DNA of 64,000 nucleotides from Methanobrevibacter sp. (lineage in GTDB: Archaea > Methanobacteriota > Methanobacteria > Methanobacteriales > Methanobacteriaceae): NCBI GenBank assembly GCA_017407115.1, contig JAFQXD010000040.1, forward strand, positions 1 through 64,000. Reading direction: 5' to 3'. The notes under the pieces are model-generated. The model was not told where the DNA came from and did no database searches. It saw nothing but the letters and a program-made list of their open reading frames with translations. Of this stretch, positions 42,201-50,553 are shown one piece after another. The position numbers and the translations under genes were made by a program. How positions within the stretch are numbered: the stretch's first letter is position 1; each line of letters opens with the position of its first letter.

Positions 42201-42364
42201 TTTACTCCCCATTTATCTTTTATTATTAACCGCCAATCGTTTAAGAGTTTGATTAATTGTTTAACATGCCATTTATTGTTTAAATCTAATTGCCTGCCAG
42301 TTTCAACATCAATAATACTAATATAACCATCATTGACTTTCATCTGGAATTTATCATCATCCAT
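42197..42364 (-). CDS. 55-residue protein
   Basis: The frame MDDDKFQMKVNDGYISIIDVETGRQLDL continues to WRLIIKDKWGVK. It reads like a small beta-hairpin plus helix (VKQLIKLLNDW). Its start overlaps the upstream stop (TAATG) and its stop overlaps the next start (ATGA), so it is almost certainly translated. Confidence 0.65.
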   Translation of the reverse strand: MDDDKFQMKVNDGYISIIDVETGRQLDLNNKWHVKQLIKLLNDWRLIIKDKWGVK

Positions 42365-42600
42365 TATAGGCTCCTCCTTCGTGGTTTGAAGTGGTATTTA
42401 CTATTACATGTATGATGTTTTATTAATGTGCAGCCTTCTTCTAAATCTGATTCAAACCATAAGTCTAAATCATCCACCCTGTACCATTCTCGGTGCAATC
42501 CTTTAGGATGTATACTGTGTATTAGATTCATTCGGCAATCCATTAAATCCAAACCAGTGCATTTTTGATTTAGGTAAGTTAAACATCGACATTTAAACAT
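42364..42600 (-). CDS. Cys-rich small protein
   Basis: 78 residues with CRCLTYLNQKC...DCRMNL, then HHTCNSKYH and a basic end RRRSL. A multi-Cys zinc-like layout; nucleic-acid binding is possible. The function is unknown. Confidence 0.7.
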   Translation of the reverse strand: MFKCRCLTYLNQKCTGLDLMDCRMNLIHSIHPKGLHREWYRVDDLDLWFESDLEEGCTLIKHHTCNSKYHFKPRRRSL

Positions 42601-42601
42601 T

Positions 42602-42934
42602 TTATTCTCTCTCGGATTTTGATTGTATATTCAACCTTTCCAGTATACTGGGTAATTGATTAATATCCCAGCTACATTTTTTTAACTCATCAACCACTAA
42701 TTCAGCTTCTTTTTTATCATGATAAGTACCATAATAGTAGTTTTCACCATTTATGGTTTTTTTAATGGAGTAAGCTTTACTTTTAGTCCTTGTAATATAC
42801 TTATATTCACCGGGATGATATTTCCTGTTACGTTGTATTCGGAATAAATCTGATAAGGAAATGTCATATTTTTCTAGGACACTATCTAAAGGTTGATTTT
42901 TCAAATCTTCTAGTAATTTTTCTTCGGAAATCAT
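42602..42934 (-). CDS. HTH plus AP2-like DNA-binding protein
   Basis: An N-terminal HTH-like part (LEKYDISLSDLFRIQRNR) is followed by an AP2-like unit: KAYSIKKTINGENYYYGTYHD-KKEAELVVDELKKCSW. It is a sister of the following gene. Possibly paired DNA binders. Confidence 0.76.
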   Translation of the reverse strand: MISEEKLLEDLKNQPLDSVLEKYDISLSDLFRIQRNRKYHPGEYKYITRTKSKAYSIKKTINGENYYYGTYHDKKEAELVVDELKKCSWDINQLPSILERLNIQSKSERE

Positions 42935-43140
42935 AGTTTTCTTACTGATTTTATACCTAACTTATCTCGGATATTGGATAGTTGGTTGCGATCCCAATCA
43001 ACTTTCTTCAATTCCTCGACAACAAGTTGGGCTTCCTCTTCTGTGGCATATGTACCGAAGCTTTTCTTTTTACCTTTAACGGTTTTAGCTACACGGTACC
43101 TTTTCCATATCCTGTCATAATAGTAATTCTTAGCAGCCAT
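42931..43140 (-). CDS. Single AP2-like domain protein
   Basis: About 69 residues, nearly all one AP2-like unit: KRYRVAKTVKGKKKSFGTYAT-EEEAQLVVEELKKVDW. A minimal DNA-binding domain, well suited to test the family's binding site. Confidence 0.78.
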   Translation of the reverse strand: MAAKNYYYDRIWKRYRVAKTVKGKKKSFGTYATEEEAQLVVEELKKVDWDRNQLSNIRDKLGIKSVRKL

Positions 43141-43376
43141 TATAACTGTTCTCCGTTTATTAAGAATTGCGTGTCCTTGGTAATTTGTAATCGTAGTTTG
43201 CGGTGATTCATTGTTTCCAATATTAATGTTTCACCATTACCTTTCCAGGCACGATTGATATTTATACCATTCAATTCCACATCATAATCTTTATCGATTA
43301 TCCGTATCTCCGAATGATATAAATCATATGGGGTTTTACTCTCATATTCCTTTAAAAATTGTTCTATTTGACTCAT
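43140..43376 (-). CDS. Small protein
   Basis: 78 residues, beta-rich C terminus (GETLILETMNHRKLRLQITKD). First gene of the long operon; the 35 bases upstream carry ACCCAAAG and the last unit of array D serves as its hairpin. The function is unknown. Confidence 0.68.
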   Translation of the reverse strand: MSQIEQFLKEYESKTPYDLYHSEIRIIDKDYDVELNGININRAWKGNGETLILETMNHRKLRLQITKDTQFLINGEQL

Positions 43377-43399
43377 ACATAGTTCATCTCGGGTTTTTT

Positions 43400-43443
43400 C
43401 TTTGGGTTTTTTCTATTCAAATAATTACAGCCGTGTAGAAAAT
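43400..43443 (-). promoter_or_regulatory. ACCCAAAG leader joined to array D
   Basis: ACCCAAAG (43400-43407) lies after a hairpin made from repeat-array sequence (TTTTCTA...TAGAAAA, 43409-43443). No TATA box at the usual 33-base distance is clear. Here an array unit appears to replace the leader hairpin. Confidence 0.45.
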
Positions 43444-43749
43444 CTTTGAAAAGTTTCTCATCAAGGATTTTCTATTAAACTTAATAGAAATGTATTCAAT
43501 TGTATAGAAAATCTTTTACAAAGTTTCTCATCATCATTTTTCTACATCACCATATTTTTTTAATAGAAAATCTTTAAAAAGTTTATGAGTATACATTTTC
43601 TATTCAACATATCCTGCTGCAATAGAAAATCTTTACCAACTTTCCCTCCATGGATTTTCTATTAAATTGTATAGAAATCTATTCAAAAACATAGAAAATC
43701 TTTTGAAAAGTTTCTACACCAGAATTTTCTATTACAATAATAGAAATCT
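43411..43749 (+). repeat. Hairpin repeat array D (5 units)
   Basis: Five 43-44 bp units in plus orientation. Spacers alternate between 16-base (CAACATATCCTGCTGC) and longer 26-base forms containing TATAGAAATCTATT. The array lies between the stop of 43751-44143 and the promoter of 43140-43376. Confidence 0.85.
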
Positions 43750-43750
43750 T

Positions 43751-44143
43751 TTATTTTATATTTAATTCGTAACATATACAGTAATTGTTAGTTTCAGATG
43801 TATAATGCTCTAAACTGAAATCATCGAAATGTTCGTTGACTTCATGAGTTACTGATTCCACTCTGAGGCCGTATTCCTCGGCGAATCGGAATATTAACTC
43901 ATCGGATATTCTTTCACCACCTGGTTTAAAGTAATCCTCAACTAGTAAATACTTACCACCATCTTTAAATTCAATGATGAAACAATGATTATCTTCTTTT
44001 TTACAGTTATCGTAGAGATATTTCTCCATTTCCTTGGTTAAGGTTTGATTTAAATAGGTTACGAAACCATTATATAAATGATATAATCTTAATTTTTCTT
44101 TAGATGTTCTATCTTTAAATTTTTCCTCAAATGGATGAGTCAT
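43751..44143 (-). CDS. Orphan protein
   Basis: 130 residues, acidic helices and a beta stretch (NHCFIIEFKDGGKYLLVEDYF). It is last in the operon headed by the gene at 47948 and ends against array D. The function is unknown. Confidence 0.7.
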   Translation of the reverse strand: MTHPFEEKFKDRTSKEKLRLYHLYNGFVTYLNQTLTKEMEKYLYDNCKKEDNHCFIIEFKDGGKYLLVEDYFKPGGERISDELIFRFAEEYGLRVESVTHEVNEHFDDFSLEHYTSETNNYCICYELNIK

Positions 44144-44147
44144 AAGC

Positions 44148-44354
44148 TTATTCCCCTATCCCTTCTACGAGTTCACGGACTAATTGTCTTCGCATTCCGG
44201 ATTTGAAATCTTCCCTTTCCATATATGCATTAAGATACTGGGCTAATAATTTCTCTTTTTCCCTAGGATGAGTTTCAGTATCTAATTTTTCGGATAATTC
44301 TTTAACATGATCATCAATAACAATATACTTCTCACATAACATTCGTAAATGCAT
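44148..44354 (-). CDS. Small helical protein
   Basis: 68 residues, two helices (MHLRMLCEKYIVIDDHVKELSEKL and LAQYLNAYMEREDFKSGMRRQL). It looks like a helical hairpin. The function is unknown. Confidence 0.68.
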   Translation of the reverse strand: MHLRMLCEKYIVIDDHVKELSEKLDTETHPREKEKLLAQYLNAYMEREDFKSGMRRQLVRELVEGIGE

Positions 44355-44358
44355 AAGT

Positions 44359-44826
44359 TTAATCCTCCAGTATTACATTATATGATATTTTCTGTACAGT
44401 ATTCCAGTAAGCTTTTTCTAATGCTCCTTCTTTGAGTATGAGGAATGATGGGTTTACTTCACCGCTACGGGATTTACCAGCACATATGCAATCAACAATC
44501 ATTTCCAGACAATCAATTAAATCAACATCATCAGGTACATTAGCATTAATATGATGCCTTTCTAACGTGGTATGTGTCTTGTACCATTCACGGCTTTTAA
44601 AATCCGGTGTATCTAATCTTTCTAATGTATCGTTAGCGAAATCAGGGAAGTATTTCTTTTTAGTCCAGTCATGGATTTCACCCCTTTTCATAAGAATTTT
44701 AGCTAATTCATACATTACACGGCAAACATCCTGTTGGTGTTGTGTTGTTTCAGCATATAATTCTTCTTGATTAGTGTATCCATAATCAGGATTACTGGTT
44801 CTCTTGATTTTTATCTTCCTCATCAT
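44359..44826 (-). CDS. HD-like, DUF5662-related protein
   Basis: The pattern HQQDVCRVMYELAKILMKRGEIHDWTK, then ERHHINANVPDDVDLIDCLEMIVDCICAG, shows an H...HD...ERHH...D layout like metal-dependent HD/DUF5662 proteins. It is a paralog of 58920-59426 and keeps the same anchors. Possibly a nucleotide hydrolase or phosphohydrolase-like. ATG 44826 follows GAGGTTATTA. Confidence 0.75.
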   Translation of the reverse strand: MMRKIKIKRTSNPDYGYTNQEELYAETTQHQQDVCRVMYELAKILMKRGEIHDWTKKKYFPDFANDTLERLDTPDFKSREWYKTHTTLERHHINANVPDDVDLIDCLEMIVDCICAGKSRSGEVNPSFLILKEGALEKAYWNTVQKISYNVILED

Positions 44827-45079
44827 TAATAACCTCATTTATTTTAAAGGAACTCATTAAATATCTTTCAGCCACAGTTTTCTGCAACTCCAAGTTATTC
44901 AAGTATTTACGGGCTTCATCAAGTTTATTTAATATTACTATATACTCCTGCGCCCAATCAACTAGATGATTCTGTGTATTAACTAACTCTAAATCAACAC
45001 ACATATGCTCCAGTAATCGTTTCTCCTCAGAACGTGCCTGTTTCCATTCAAACATTTCACGTTCAAAATCATTACTCAT
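44792..45079 (-). CDS. Coiled-coil protein
   Basis: 95 residues; helical throughout (EREMFEWKQARSEEKRLLEHM and NKLDEARKYLNNLELQKTVAE) with an acidic tail. It overlaps the HD-like gene by 35 bases, so the two are tightly coupled. Confidence 0.68.
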   Translation of the reverse strand: MSNDFEREMFEWKQARSEEKRLLEHMCVDLELVNTQNHLVDWAQEYIVILNKLDEARKYLNNLELQKTVAERYLMSSFKINEVINDEEDKNQENQ

Positions 45080-45083
45080 ACTT

Positions 45084-45464
45084 TTATACTCCTATAGTAG
45101 CATATTTATATAATCCATTTTCAACATATTCTTCATTGATATGCTTACTGGAGACACGATATGCTTTGCGAGTCTGATTATCCATTGTGATTAATATGAA
45201 CTCTGATTTAATAACATCATCATTAACTGTAACTGTAATAACGAAATCAGCTTTATCTAAATATTCCCCATCGATTTCAAAGTAATGTTTAGCATCTAAT
45301 ATTTCAAAAGCCATAATCTTTTTATCAGTACTAACATCAATTATCAAATTAGGATTAACCTCTAATGAAACCTCATAAGTATAATCCTCTTTAACTCTTA
45401 AAGCCAATGCATCAACCTCAGAGTCATAATTATAACTTAACTGATGAATATCATTATTTGACAT
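45084..45464 (-). CDS. DUF2283-like protein
   Basis: YNYDSEVDALALRVKEDYTYEVSLEVNPNLI, then DKKIMAFEILDAKH, matches DUF2283 (YDxEADALYIRL... GIEILDAS), a small protein common in prokaryotes of unknown function. Residues ~65-126 extend it. Upstream of the clamp-loader target PCNA in transcription order only. Confidence 0.8.
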   Translation of the reverse strand: MSNNDIHQLSYNYDSEVDALALRVKEDYTYEVSLEVNPNLIIDVSTDKKIMAFEILDAKHYFEIDGEYLDKADFVITVTVNDDVIKSEFILITMDNQTRKAYRVSSKHINEEYVENGLYKYATIGV

Positions 45465-45473
45465 TTAAAACCC

Positions 45474-46208
45474 CTATTCATCTTGTTCTAAGCGAGGCGC
45501 TAACAAGAAACTCATTTCCCCATCATCAGAGACTAGTTTGAATTTTAATGTTAAAGGCATATCATTACCTAAAGCAATTTCTACAATATCACTGAATTTA
45601 CTGGCCTTGAACATCTCCTGTAATTTAGGTACACTGTAACATGATTTAACAACTTCTAATATATTTTCACCGTGGAGGTATGCTGCTTCTGCGTCACCGA
45701 ATTCCCCATCAGTTATTGCTTTGAAGTAATTCTCATCAACCATAAAGTATACTTTTTCACTGAATAATGCCATGTCTTTTAAACATTCATTAACCAAGTC
45801 ACTTGGAACCTCAACACTTACCGGTGGGTTTAATGCAGGGGGTTGTGGACTTTCATATTCAATATCAATTAATCTGATTTTAAATTCACGGTCAACATCA
45901 CCAGTGAATTTAATAATAACATTACCCTCATCACTGGACAAAGTTAATGTATCATTACCTTTTGCTCTTTTCAAGATTTTCATGAATTCATCAGTATCGA
46001 TAGTGATTTTATCAGGTACTGTGCATTCAAATTCATCAAATACAGTTGGTTTCAAATCAAGGCCGCAAAATACTATGTGTGACCTATCCATCGCTGTAAC
46101 TCGGAATCCTTCACTATCAATTACACATACAACTTCATCGACTATACTGCTTATTGCTTCAAAAGAGTTTTTAAAGAGTTTCACATCACTTAAAACTAAT
46201 TTAAACAT
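45474..46208 (-). CDS. pcn: PCNA sliding clamp
   Basis: The protein of 244 residues has the two-domain PCNA fold. Typical segments are the N-terminal KLVLSDVKLFKNSFEAIS, GFRVTAMDRSHIVFCGLDL (centre loop), FECTVPDKITIDTDEFMKILKRAKGNDTL, the domain link, and the C-terminal FLLAPRLEQ. It encircles DNA as a trimer and tethers polymerase, nuclease and ligase partners. No polymerase, loader or primase is in the window. The ATG follows GGAGGAAATAATAAT. Element-coded PCNA suggests its own replication mode. Confidence 0.93.
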   Translation of the reverse strand: MFKLVLSDVKLFKNSFEAISSIVDEVVCVIDSEGFRVTAMDRSHIVFCGLDLKPTVFDEFECTVPDKITIDTDEFMKILKRAKGNDTLTLSSDEGNVIIKFTGDVDREFKIRLIDIEYESPQPPALNPPVSVEVPSDLVNECLKDMALFSEKVYFMVDENYFKAITDGEFGDAEAAYLHGENILEVVKSCYSVPKLQEMFKASKFSDIVEIALGNDMPLTLKFKLVSDDGEMSFLLAPRLEQDE

Positions 46209-46212
46209 ATTA

Positions 46213-46353
46213 TTATTTCCTCCAAATTTTCTTATTTTTATAGCTGCTGCAACAGGAATTTTTCCTAGTATCAACAACCTTATTAAAATATTTACATATT
46301 ACAAAAACGGACCTTTTACTAGATCCATATTGACATGAATTACATGACTTCAT
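46213..46353 (-). CDS. 46-residue mini zinc peptide
   Basis: MKSCNSCQYGSSKRSVFVICKYFN...SCCSSYKNKKIWRK has CxxC-x12-C-x13-C, the mini zinc layout of this window, with a basic tail. GAGGATGG lies before the ATG and the stop is next to the PCNA ribosome site. It was found by reading the gap. Confidence 0.68.
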   Translation of the reverse strand: MKSCNSCQYGSSKRSVFVICKYFNKVVDTRKNSCCSSYKNKKIWRK

Positions 46354-46386
46354 ATTATATCCATCCTCAAAAAAATTTAATTGGAT

Positions 46387-46803
46387 TTATTTTGAATATT
46401 TTCTCCTTAACTCCAATGCGGTTTCATCATCCCAGTCACATTCCACTAGTTTATCCCTTACATACTGGGCGGTTTCAAAGTCAGGATATGTTCCGAAACT
46501 TTTTTTATACTTATCAACAGTTTTATAGATGGTGCATTTACCATGTTTATGTTTTATAATGTAACGATTTGCTGTGATTGTATAATTCCTGCCACCTTTT
46601 AATGTTGGTTTTTCTTTTAAACCAGTTTCCTCAAGAACACGGTTTCTTAGATGATTGTATCGGGCGACACTTAAATCATATTTCCTTTTCAATTCAGGAA
46701 CATGCATCTTTGGATTTAAGAAATCATTCTTGAATGCATCATAGATTAATTCCAAGTTGGCATCGGAATTTTCAACAATATGAAAATTAATGTCTCTACT
46801 CAT
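46387..46803 (-). CDS. HTH plus AP2-like DNA-binding protein
   Basis: An HTH-like part (HVPELKRKYDLSVARYNHLRNRV) is followed by an AP2-like unit KCTIYKTVDKYKKSFGTYPD-FETAQYVRDKLVECDW. ATG 46803 overlaps the upstream stop (ATGA) with GGTGTACT upstream. It lies next to the PCNA gene. Confidence 0.76.
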   Translation of the reverse strand: MSRDINFHIVENSDANLELIYDAFKNDFLNPKMHVPELKRKYDLSVARYNHLRNRVLEETGLKEKPTLKGGRNYTITANRYIIKHKHGKCTIYKTVDKYKKSFGTYPDFETAQYVRDKLVECDWDDETALELRRKYSK

Positions 46804-47348
46804 AGTACACCAAATATTGTTAGGAGTGTTAAACCGAAACAAGTTAAGCAGATAACTAGTAATATGCTGCTGATAATAGTATTCCTACGGTAACTTTTAT
46901 CAAGATGCTCTTTGAAATAGGAATCCTGTAACATTACTGATTCAATTATCTTATCTGCTACACGTTTACCATCATGTGATTTGATAATTTCAATAATCTC
47001 TTCACTAACATCCTCATCCAAGTTAGTATTCAAATTCAAATGCAACTCCATTAACTCATTATTATGTAATTTACTAGAGTTCTCTAAGTGTTGGAGTAAC
47101 ATATTCATTGTTAGGTTACCTTGACTGAATTTCCAATCATAACCATTATCTAATGGAGTGTCTAATTGTGGTGCTATAACTAGGGTCTCCCATTCAAGAT
47201 CATTGGAATCTGATATTCCTATAATCTTTTTTTGTAAAGCATAGTAACCTGTATCATATCTGATTACACGGAATTCTCCTACAGGGTCTCCGTAATCTTT
47301 CTCTTTACTCACCACAAAATGCTCATCATCAAATTCAATAGTGTTCAT
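46800..47348 (-). CDS. Protein with C-terminal membrane anchor
   Basis: 182 residues; a soluble head, a helical middle (ENSSKLHNNELMELHLNLNTNLDED) and a C-terminal span (TIISSILLVICLTCFGLTLLTIFGVL). It is probably tail-anchored. No known family. Confidence 0.72.
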   Translation of the reverse strand: MNTIEFDDEHFVVSKEKDYGDPVGEFRVIRYDTGYYALQKKIIGISDSNDLEWETLVIAPQLDTPLDNGYDWKFSQGNLTMNMLLQHLENSSKLHNNELMELHLNLNTNLDEDVSEEIIEIIKSHDGKRVADKIIESVMLQDSYFKEHLDKSYRRNTIISSILLVICLTCFGLTLLTIFGVL

Positions 47349-47587
47349 GAGATTGCTCCTATGATTTTAGTTAATTTTATTCTTCCAAGGATTAATTTAC
47401 TCCCATTATTGTCTTCGAAGATTTCCAAGTAATCATTATTTAATAATCTTACCTGTTGATGAGATTTTACTTCAATTATGGAACCATTATCAAGGATGAT
47501 TTTAGCATCATCTCCTCTTATAATGATTGAGGATATTAAATCAATGATTGGTGGAATACTTGATTCAAACTGTACCTTATGAACCAT
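47345..47587 (-). CDS. Small beta-rich protein
   Basis: 80 residues with alternating short strands (AKIILDNGSIIEVKSHQQVRLL and SKLILGRIKLTKI). It overlaps the next gene by 4 bases. The function is unknown. Confidence 0.68.
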   Translation of the reverse strand: MVHKVQFESSIPPIIDLISSIIIRGDDAKIILDNGSIIEVKSHQQVRLLNNDYLEIFEDNNGSKLILGRIKLTKIIGAIS

Positions 47588-47603
47588 AAGAATCCTCCTA
47601 GTT

Positions 47604-47948
47604 TTATCCTAAGTCGAAGTAGGTTTCTTTTCCCACTCCATCATTATCATTAACTTGGTAGTTACCATAACCACTATCCGCACCCATAGCTTCATCATAA
47701 TTTAATGCTCTGAATACGAATTCGTCCTCGTTATGTTTATAAAATTTTAATCTTACAGCACCATCACCATCACAATAAATGGTTAATTGTCTACTGGAAC
47801 CTACAGCTCCTAAATATTGCATATAAGCAAAAACTTTCTCTAACATATTCAATTGACCCTCGTTAACAGCGGTTATTTTATAGTATCTTGTTACTCCACC
47901 TTCAACGGGTTCAACAATACTTGGATCACTATAATTTTTATCAGTCAA
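47604..47948 (-). CDS. Orphan protein
   Basis: 114 residues, beta-rich (RQLTIYCDGDGAVRLKFYKHNEDEFV) with a Gly/Asp tail. The start is TTG 47948 behind GGAGGCAGATTAATA. First in its operon, behind an AT-only hairpin leader. The function is unknown. Confidence 0.68.
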   Translation of the reverse strand: MTDKNYSDPSIVEPVEGGVTRYYKITAVNEGQLNMLEKVFAYMQYLGAVGSSRQLTIYCDGDGAVRLKFYKHNEDEFVFRALNYDEAMGADSGYGNYQVNDNDGVGKETYFDLG

Positions 47949-47974
47949 TATTAATCTGCCTCCAATATTTTTTT

Positions 47975-48032
47975 CTTTGGGTAAAAAAAATTTCTTTTAT
48001 AATAATATTTTATGTTTAAATAAATATATAAA
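47975..48032 (-). promoter_or_regulatory. Hairpin-leader promoter, AT-only stem
   Basis: TTTATATA (48025-48032), exactly 33 bases to a weak A/T stem TAAAA...TTTTA (47982-47999), and ACCCAAAG (47975-47982). The stem is marginal, but the spacing matches the other loci exactly. Confidence 0.55.
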
Positions 48033-48086
48033 AATATTGTATCTAACTCTAAAATATCATACTAAAAAAGAAAAAAAACATTTTGA

Positions 48087-48611
48087 TTAATTCTTACTCT
48101 TGTTAAGACAGTAATCCATCATGTTAATAATTGATTTATCCTTGTTCAATTTCTCCAGTATCTCAGCACAAATCTCATAATTAACCCATTCACTATCAGT
48201 GGAAGCAGTGAAAATCACACCTCTACCTAAAGGATAATCCCATGCAACAGGACATTCAATGAATTTCAAATTATCAATAATATAATACCACTTTGCATCA
48301 TGTTGGTCTTTATGGCCTTTTGTAATAGTGAAACGGTCAATTTTAACAGGAGTATAATCGTATAATTCTTTAATTAGGTTATCTTGTAAGTTATCTTCTA
48401 AAGTGGATTTGGTGATTTTAAGGTTTAAATAATCATCCTCATCTAACTCGTAAAAGAAGCTGCAACCAACAATCTTTTCAACCCATTCACTTATCTTATC
48501 CTCAACATCTTTATGTATGCGGATAGTATACAATTTCTCATTGGCCACCCATTCTTCATCGATTGGGCAATTCTCATTTAAAAATTTTAAGTAGTCTTTA
48601 GTTTTCAACAC
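48087..48611 (-). CDS. Orphan protein
   Basis: 174 residues, with helices, strands and acidic loops (DDYLNLKITKSTLEDNLQD). No motif is recognised. It ends its operon with no array; ~75 bases of AT-rich sequence separate it from the next TATA box. Confidence 0.7.
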   Translation of the reverse strand: MLKTKDYLKFLNENCPIDEEWVANEKLYTIRIHKDVEDKISEWVEKIVGCSFFYELDEDDYLNLKITKSTLEDNLQDNLIKELYDYTPVKIDRFTITKGHKDQHDAKWYYIIDNLKFIECPVAWDYPLGRGVIFTASTDSEWVNYEICAEILEKLNKDKSIINMMDYCLNKSKN

Positions 48612-48886
48612 TTACGTATTCCTCCAAGATATGTTAATTTAAAATCAACTAGTGCAGTGTATCTGATTAGTCTAGAATGTCCACTATTATAATGGAAAAT
48701 CATGTATTTCCAGTAGAATTTTATTTCACGGATATCAGAACAATGTAATGTCCATTTGGTAATGTCATGATTATTAATTAATTCCGCTTCAATCAAGTAT
48801 TCCTTATAATTTTCACGGACACCTTTATTTAATAGGTCATAAAAGGCTTGGTTTTCTTGTAAATCTTCTATTTTATTTAATATCAT
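48605..48886 (-). CDS. Orphan protein
   Basis: 93 residues with a helical head and a beta tail (EIKFYWKYMIFHYNSGHSRLIRYTAL). It overlaps the next gene by 7 bases. The function is unknown. Confidence 0.68.
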   Translation of the reverse strand: MILNKIEDLQENQAFYDLLNKGVRENYKEYLIEAELINNHDITKWTLHCSDIREIKFYWKYMIFHYNSGHSRLIRYTALVDFKLTYLGGIRKC

Positions 48887-48892
48887 AATTAT

Positions 48893-49291
48893 CTAGTATT
48901 CTTCAGTGTCTTTTCTTTTCCACATGGTTTTATGAAGTCTAGTGAGGATGTTTCCTTGTAACTCTGAGGCATCTTTTTTTTCACCATTTACGGGGAATTT
49001 CCTAGTCTTATCCTCAGCAGGCACAACTGTTTCTGGAGGATATTCTAATCTTCCACCTTTCAGGATGTCACTAGTCTCATCATCTTCTTTCAAAGCCTTA
49101 TGGAGATAGGTTAAATAATCCATTGCTTTAACAATGTCAAGTAAAGGGTCGTCTTTGCTTCCTGCTCTGCAAGTATATTTAATAACATTACCTTTGCAGA
49201 ATCCAATAAATTGCTCTTTACTTATCAATCCTTGTTCAAATGCTTTAAGTGGACTTAAACCATATTGACTATAATATTCTGGTTCAACCAT
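48893..49291 (-). CDS. DUF3310-like phage protein
   Basis: SPLKAFEQGLISKEQFIGFCKGNVIKYTCRAGSKDDPLLDIVKAMDYL matches DUF3310 (FxxGNxIKYxxRxxxKxxxxxDLxKAxxYL), a phage protein family linked by some to nucleotide kinases. The core is ~15-65; the rest is an acidic/basic tail. Good evidence for a viral source. Confidence 0.83.
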   Translation of the reverse strand: MVEPEYYSQYGLSPLKAFEQGLISKEQFIGFCKGNVIKYTCRAGSKDDPLLDIVKAMDYLTYLHKALKEDDETSDILKGGRLEYPPETVVPAEDKTRKFPVNGEKKDASELQGNILTRLHKTMWKRKDTEEY

Positions 49292-49293
49292 TA

Positions 49294-49584
49294 TTAATCA
49301 TCTTCCTTAAGTTTTAAATTATGATTCCATGCGAGCATGTAATATTTCTCATTAACCAAATATAGTGTGGTGCCAGTGCATTCTTCAACTTTTTTCAATT
49401 CATCCAATGAGATTATATCAAATTTACCAGTACGTTTAATTGAAACACCTGATTGGTCAACATCAATATATCTGTCAGTTAATTTAACTTTATTTAATTC
49501 AGTTTCCATATCATCAATGGCTCTGTTTAACTTAGTTCTTTTAATATATGCTTCGCTTAATTTCTTAAAACTTTCATTAACCAT
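49294..49584 (-). CDS. Small coiled-coil protein
   Basis: 96 residues; helix (SEAYIKRTKLNRAIDDMETELNKV) then a beta unit (SVSIKRTGKFDIISLDEL type). No family is recognised. Confidence 0.7.
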   Translation of the reverse strand: MVNESFKKLSEAYIKRTKLNRAIDDMETELNKVKLTDRYIDVDQSGVSIKRTGKFDIISLDELKKVEECTGTTLYLVNEKYYMLAWNHNLKLKEDD

Positions 49585-49601
49585 ACTAATTCAATCCTTC
49601 T

Positions 49602-49733
49602 TTATTTGTCTTTTTCAAACATGAAACAACCACAATTATCCTCAATTAACTCATCAAAAAGTGTACATTCACTTCTCCATTTATGCCTGCAATTTAAGCA
49701 TACTTCAGCTTCACTATCAATTACATTAATCAT
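49602..49733 (-). CDS. 43-residue Cys-rich peptide
   Basis: The frame MINVIDSEAEVCLNCRHKWRSECTLFDELIED continues NCGCFMFEKDK. CLNC, C and CGC could hold zinc. GGAGGAATAATTTTT lies ahead of the ATG. Mini zinc family member. Confidence 0.65.
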   Translation of the reverse strand: MINVIDSEAEVCLNCRHKWRSECTLFDELIEDNCGCFMFEKDK

Positions 49734-49753
49734 AAAAATTATTCCTCCTTTTT

Positions 49754-50113
49754 TTATTCATCGAATAGGAATCGTGGTATACTTGCCACTACATCATCAT
49801 CTAATCTTAAATCAATATCCTTGGATGTTAGATTAGCTTTATTGAGTTCCCATTCCCAGCCAGGAAATACTTCTTTTATCCTTTCAAATACCTCATCATC
49901 ATATTGGTTCTCAACATGCACAGTTAATATTATGAAATTGTCCCCGTCAGTTACGGAGTCAATATGAATACTGTCGATTTTAGCTGATGTTTCAATTCCT
50001 AATTCCCCTCGAATATACTGGTTTATGTCATTTTCAATACTGTTCAGTAAATGATTTGCACAGTATAAATCTGCAAATTTCCGTTGTAATCTCTCATGAG
50101 AATCTAGGACCAT
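49754..50113 (-). CDS. Orphan protein
   Basis: 119 residues, helical head then beta (FIILTVHVENQYDDEVFERIKEVFPGWEW). The W-x-W end is notable. The function is unknown. Confidence 0.7.
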   Translation of the reverse strand: MVLDSHERLQRKFADLYCANHLLNSIENDINQYIRGELGIETSAKIDSIHIDSVTDGDNFIILTVHVENQYDDEVFERIKEVFPGWEWELNKANLTSKDIDLRLDDDVVASIPRFLFDE

Positions 50114-50115
50114 TT

Positions 50116-50553
50116 CTATGACTCCTCCTTATAATTCATTAATTTATCCCATTCTTCACGGATGATTTTTTCAGCTTCCTCACCAGTGAAGTCAAGGTAT
50201 GGATCTATTCTTAACTTGTACCTGTCGACACCTCTTTTGTGGACATAATCTTCTAAACCGAATATGCCTAAGCCGGAGATTTCACCTGCTCTTTCCCATG
50301 AGGCTTTACCTTCAGTGTAGGCTTCTAAAGCAGTTAAGGTTAAATCTTCCCTATGGCCAAGGTATTTATAATCAATTTCAAGACTATCTTTTATCTGTTT
50401 TAATTTACCTCGTGTGGATGTTAATGTGAATAAGAAATCATCTTCCATGAACTCTGACACACTCCACATATTACGGAGCACATCAGTTATCCCATCAATT
50501 TCCTTATAACATTCCTTAACTAACTCTTCAGTTTTACTATTATCATACTTCAT
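50116..50553 (-). CDS. UPF0175-like helical protein
   Basis: Residues ~80-130 read ALEAYTEGKASWERAGEISGLGIFGLEDYVHKRGV, which resembles the UPF0175 helix-turn-helix often found in antitoxin-like proteins. The N-terminal half is helical. No toxin partner was recognised next to it. Confidence 0.68.
   Translation of the reverse strand: MKYDNSKTEELVKECYKEIDGITDVLRNMWSVSEFMEDDFLFTLTSTRGKLKQIKDSLEIDYKYLGHREDLTLTALEAYTEGKASWERAGEISGLGIFGLEDYVHKRGVDRYKLRIDPYLDFTGEEAEKIIREEWDKLMNYKEES

Noticed and set aside
45772-46338. 188-codon plus-strand frame
   Set aside because: It lies antisense to PCNA, has no ribosome site or promoter, and encodes a low-complexity Ser/Leu-rich product.
50116-50553. Toxin-antitoxin pair
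   Set aside because: A UPF0175-like segment is present but no toxin-like partner is adjacent, and neighbours are of other kinds.
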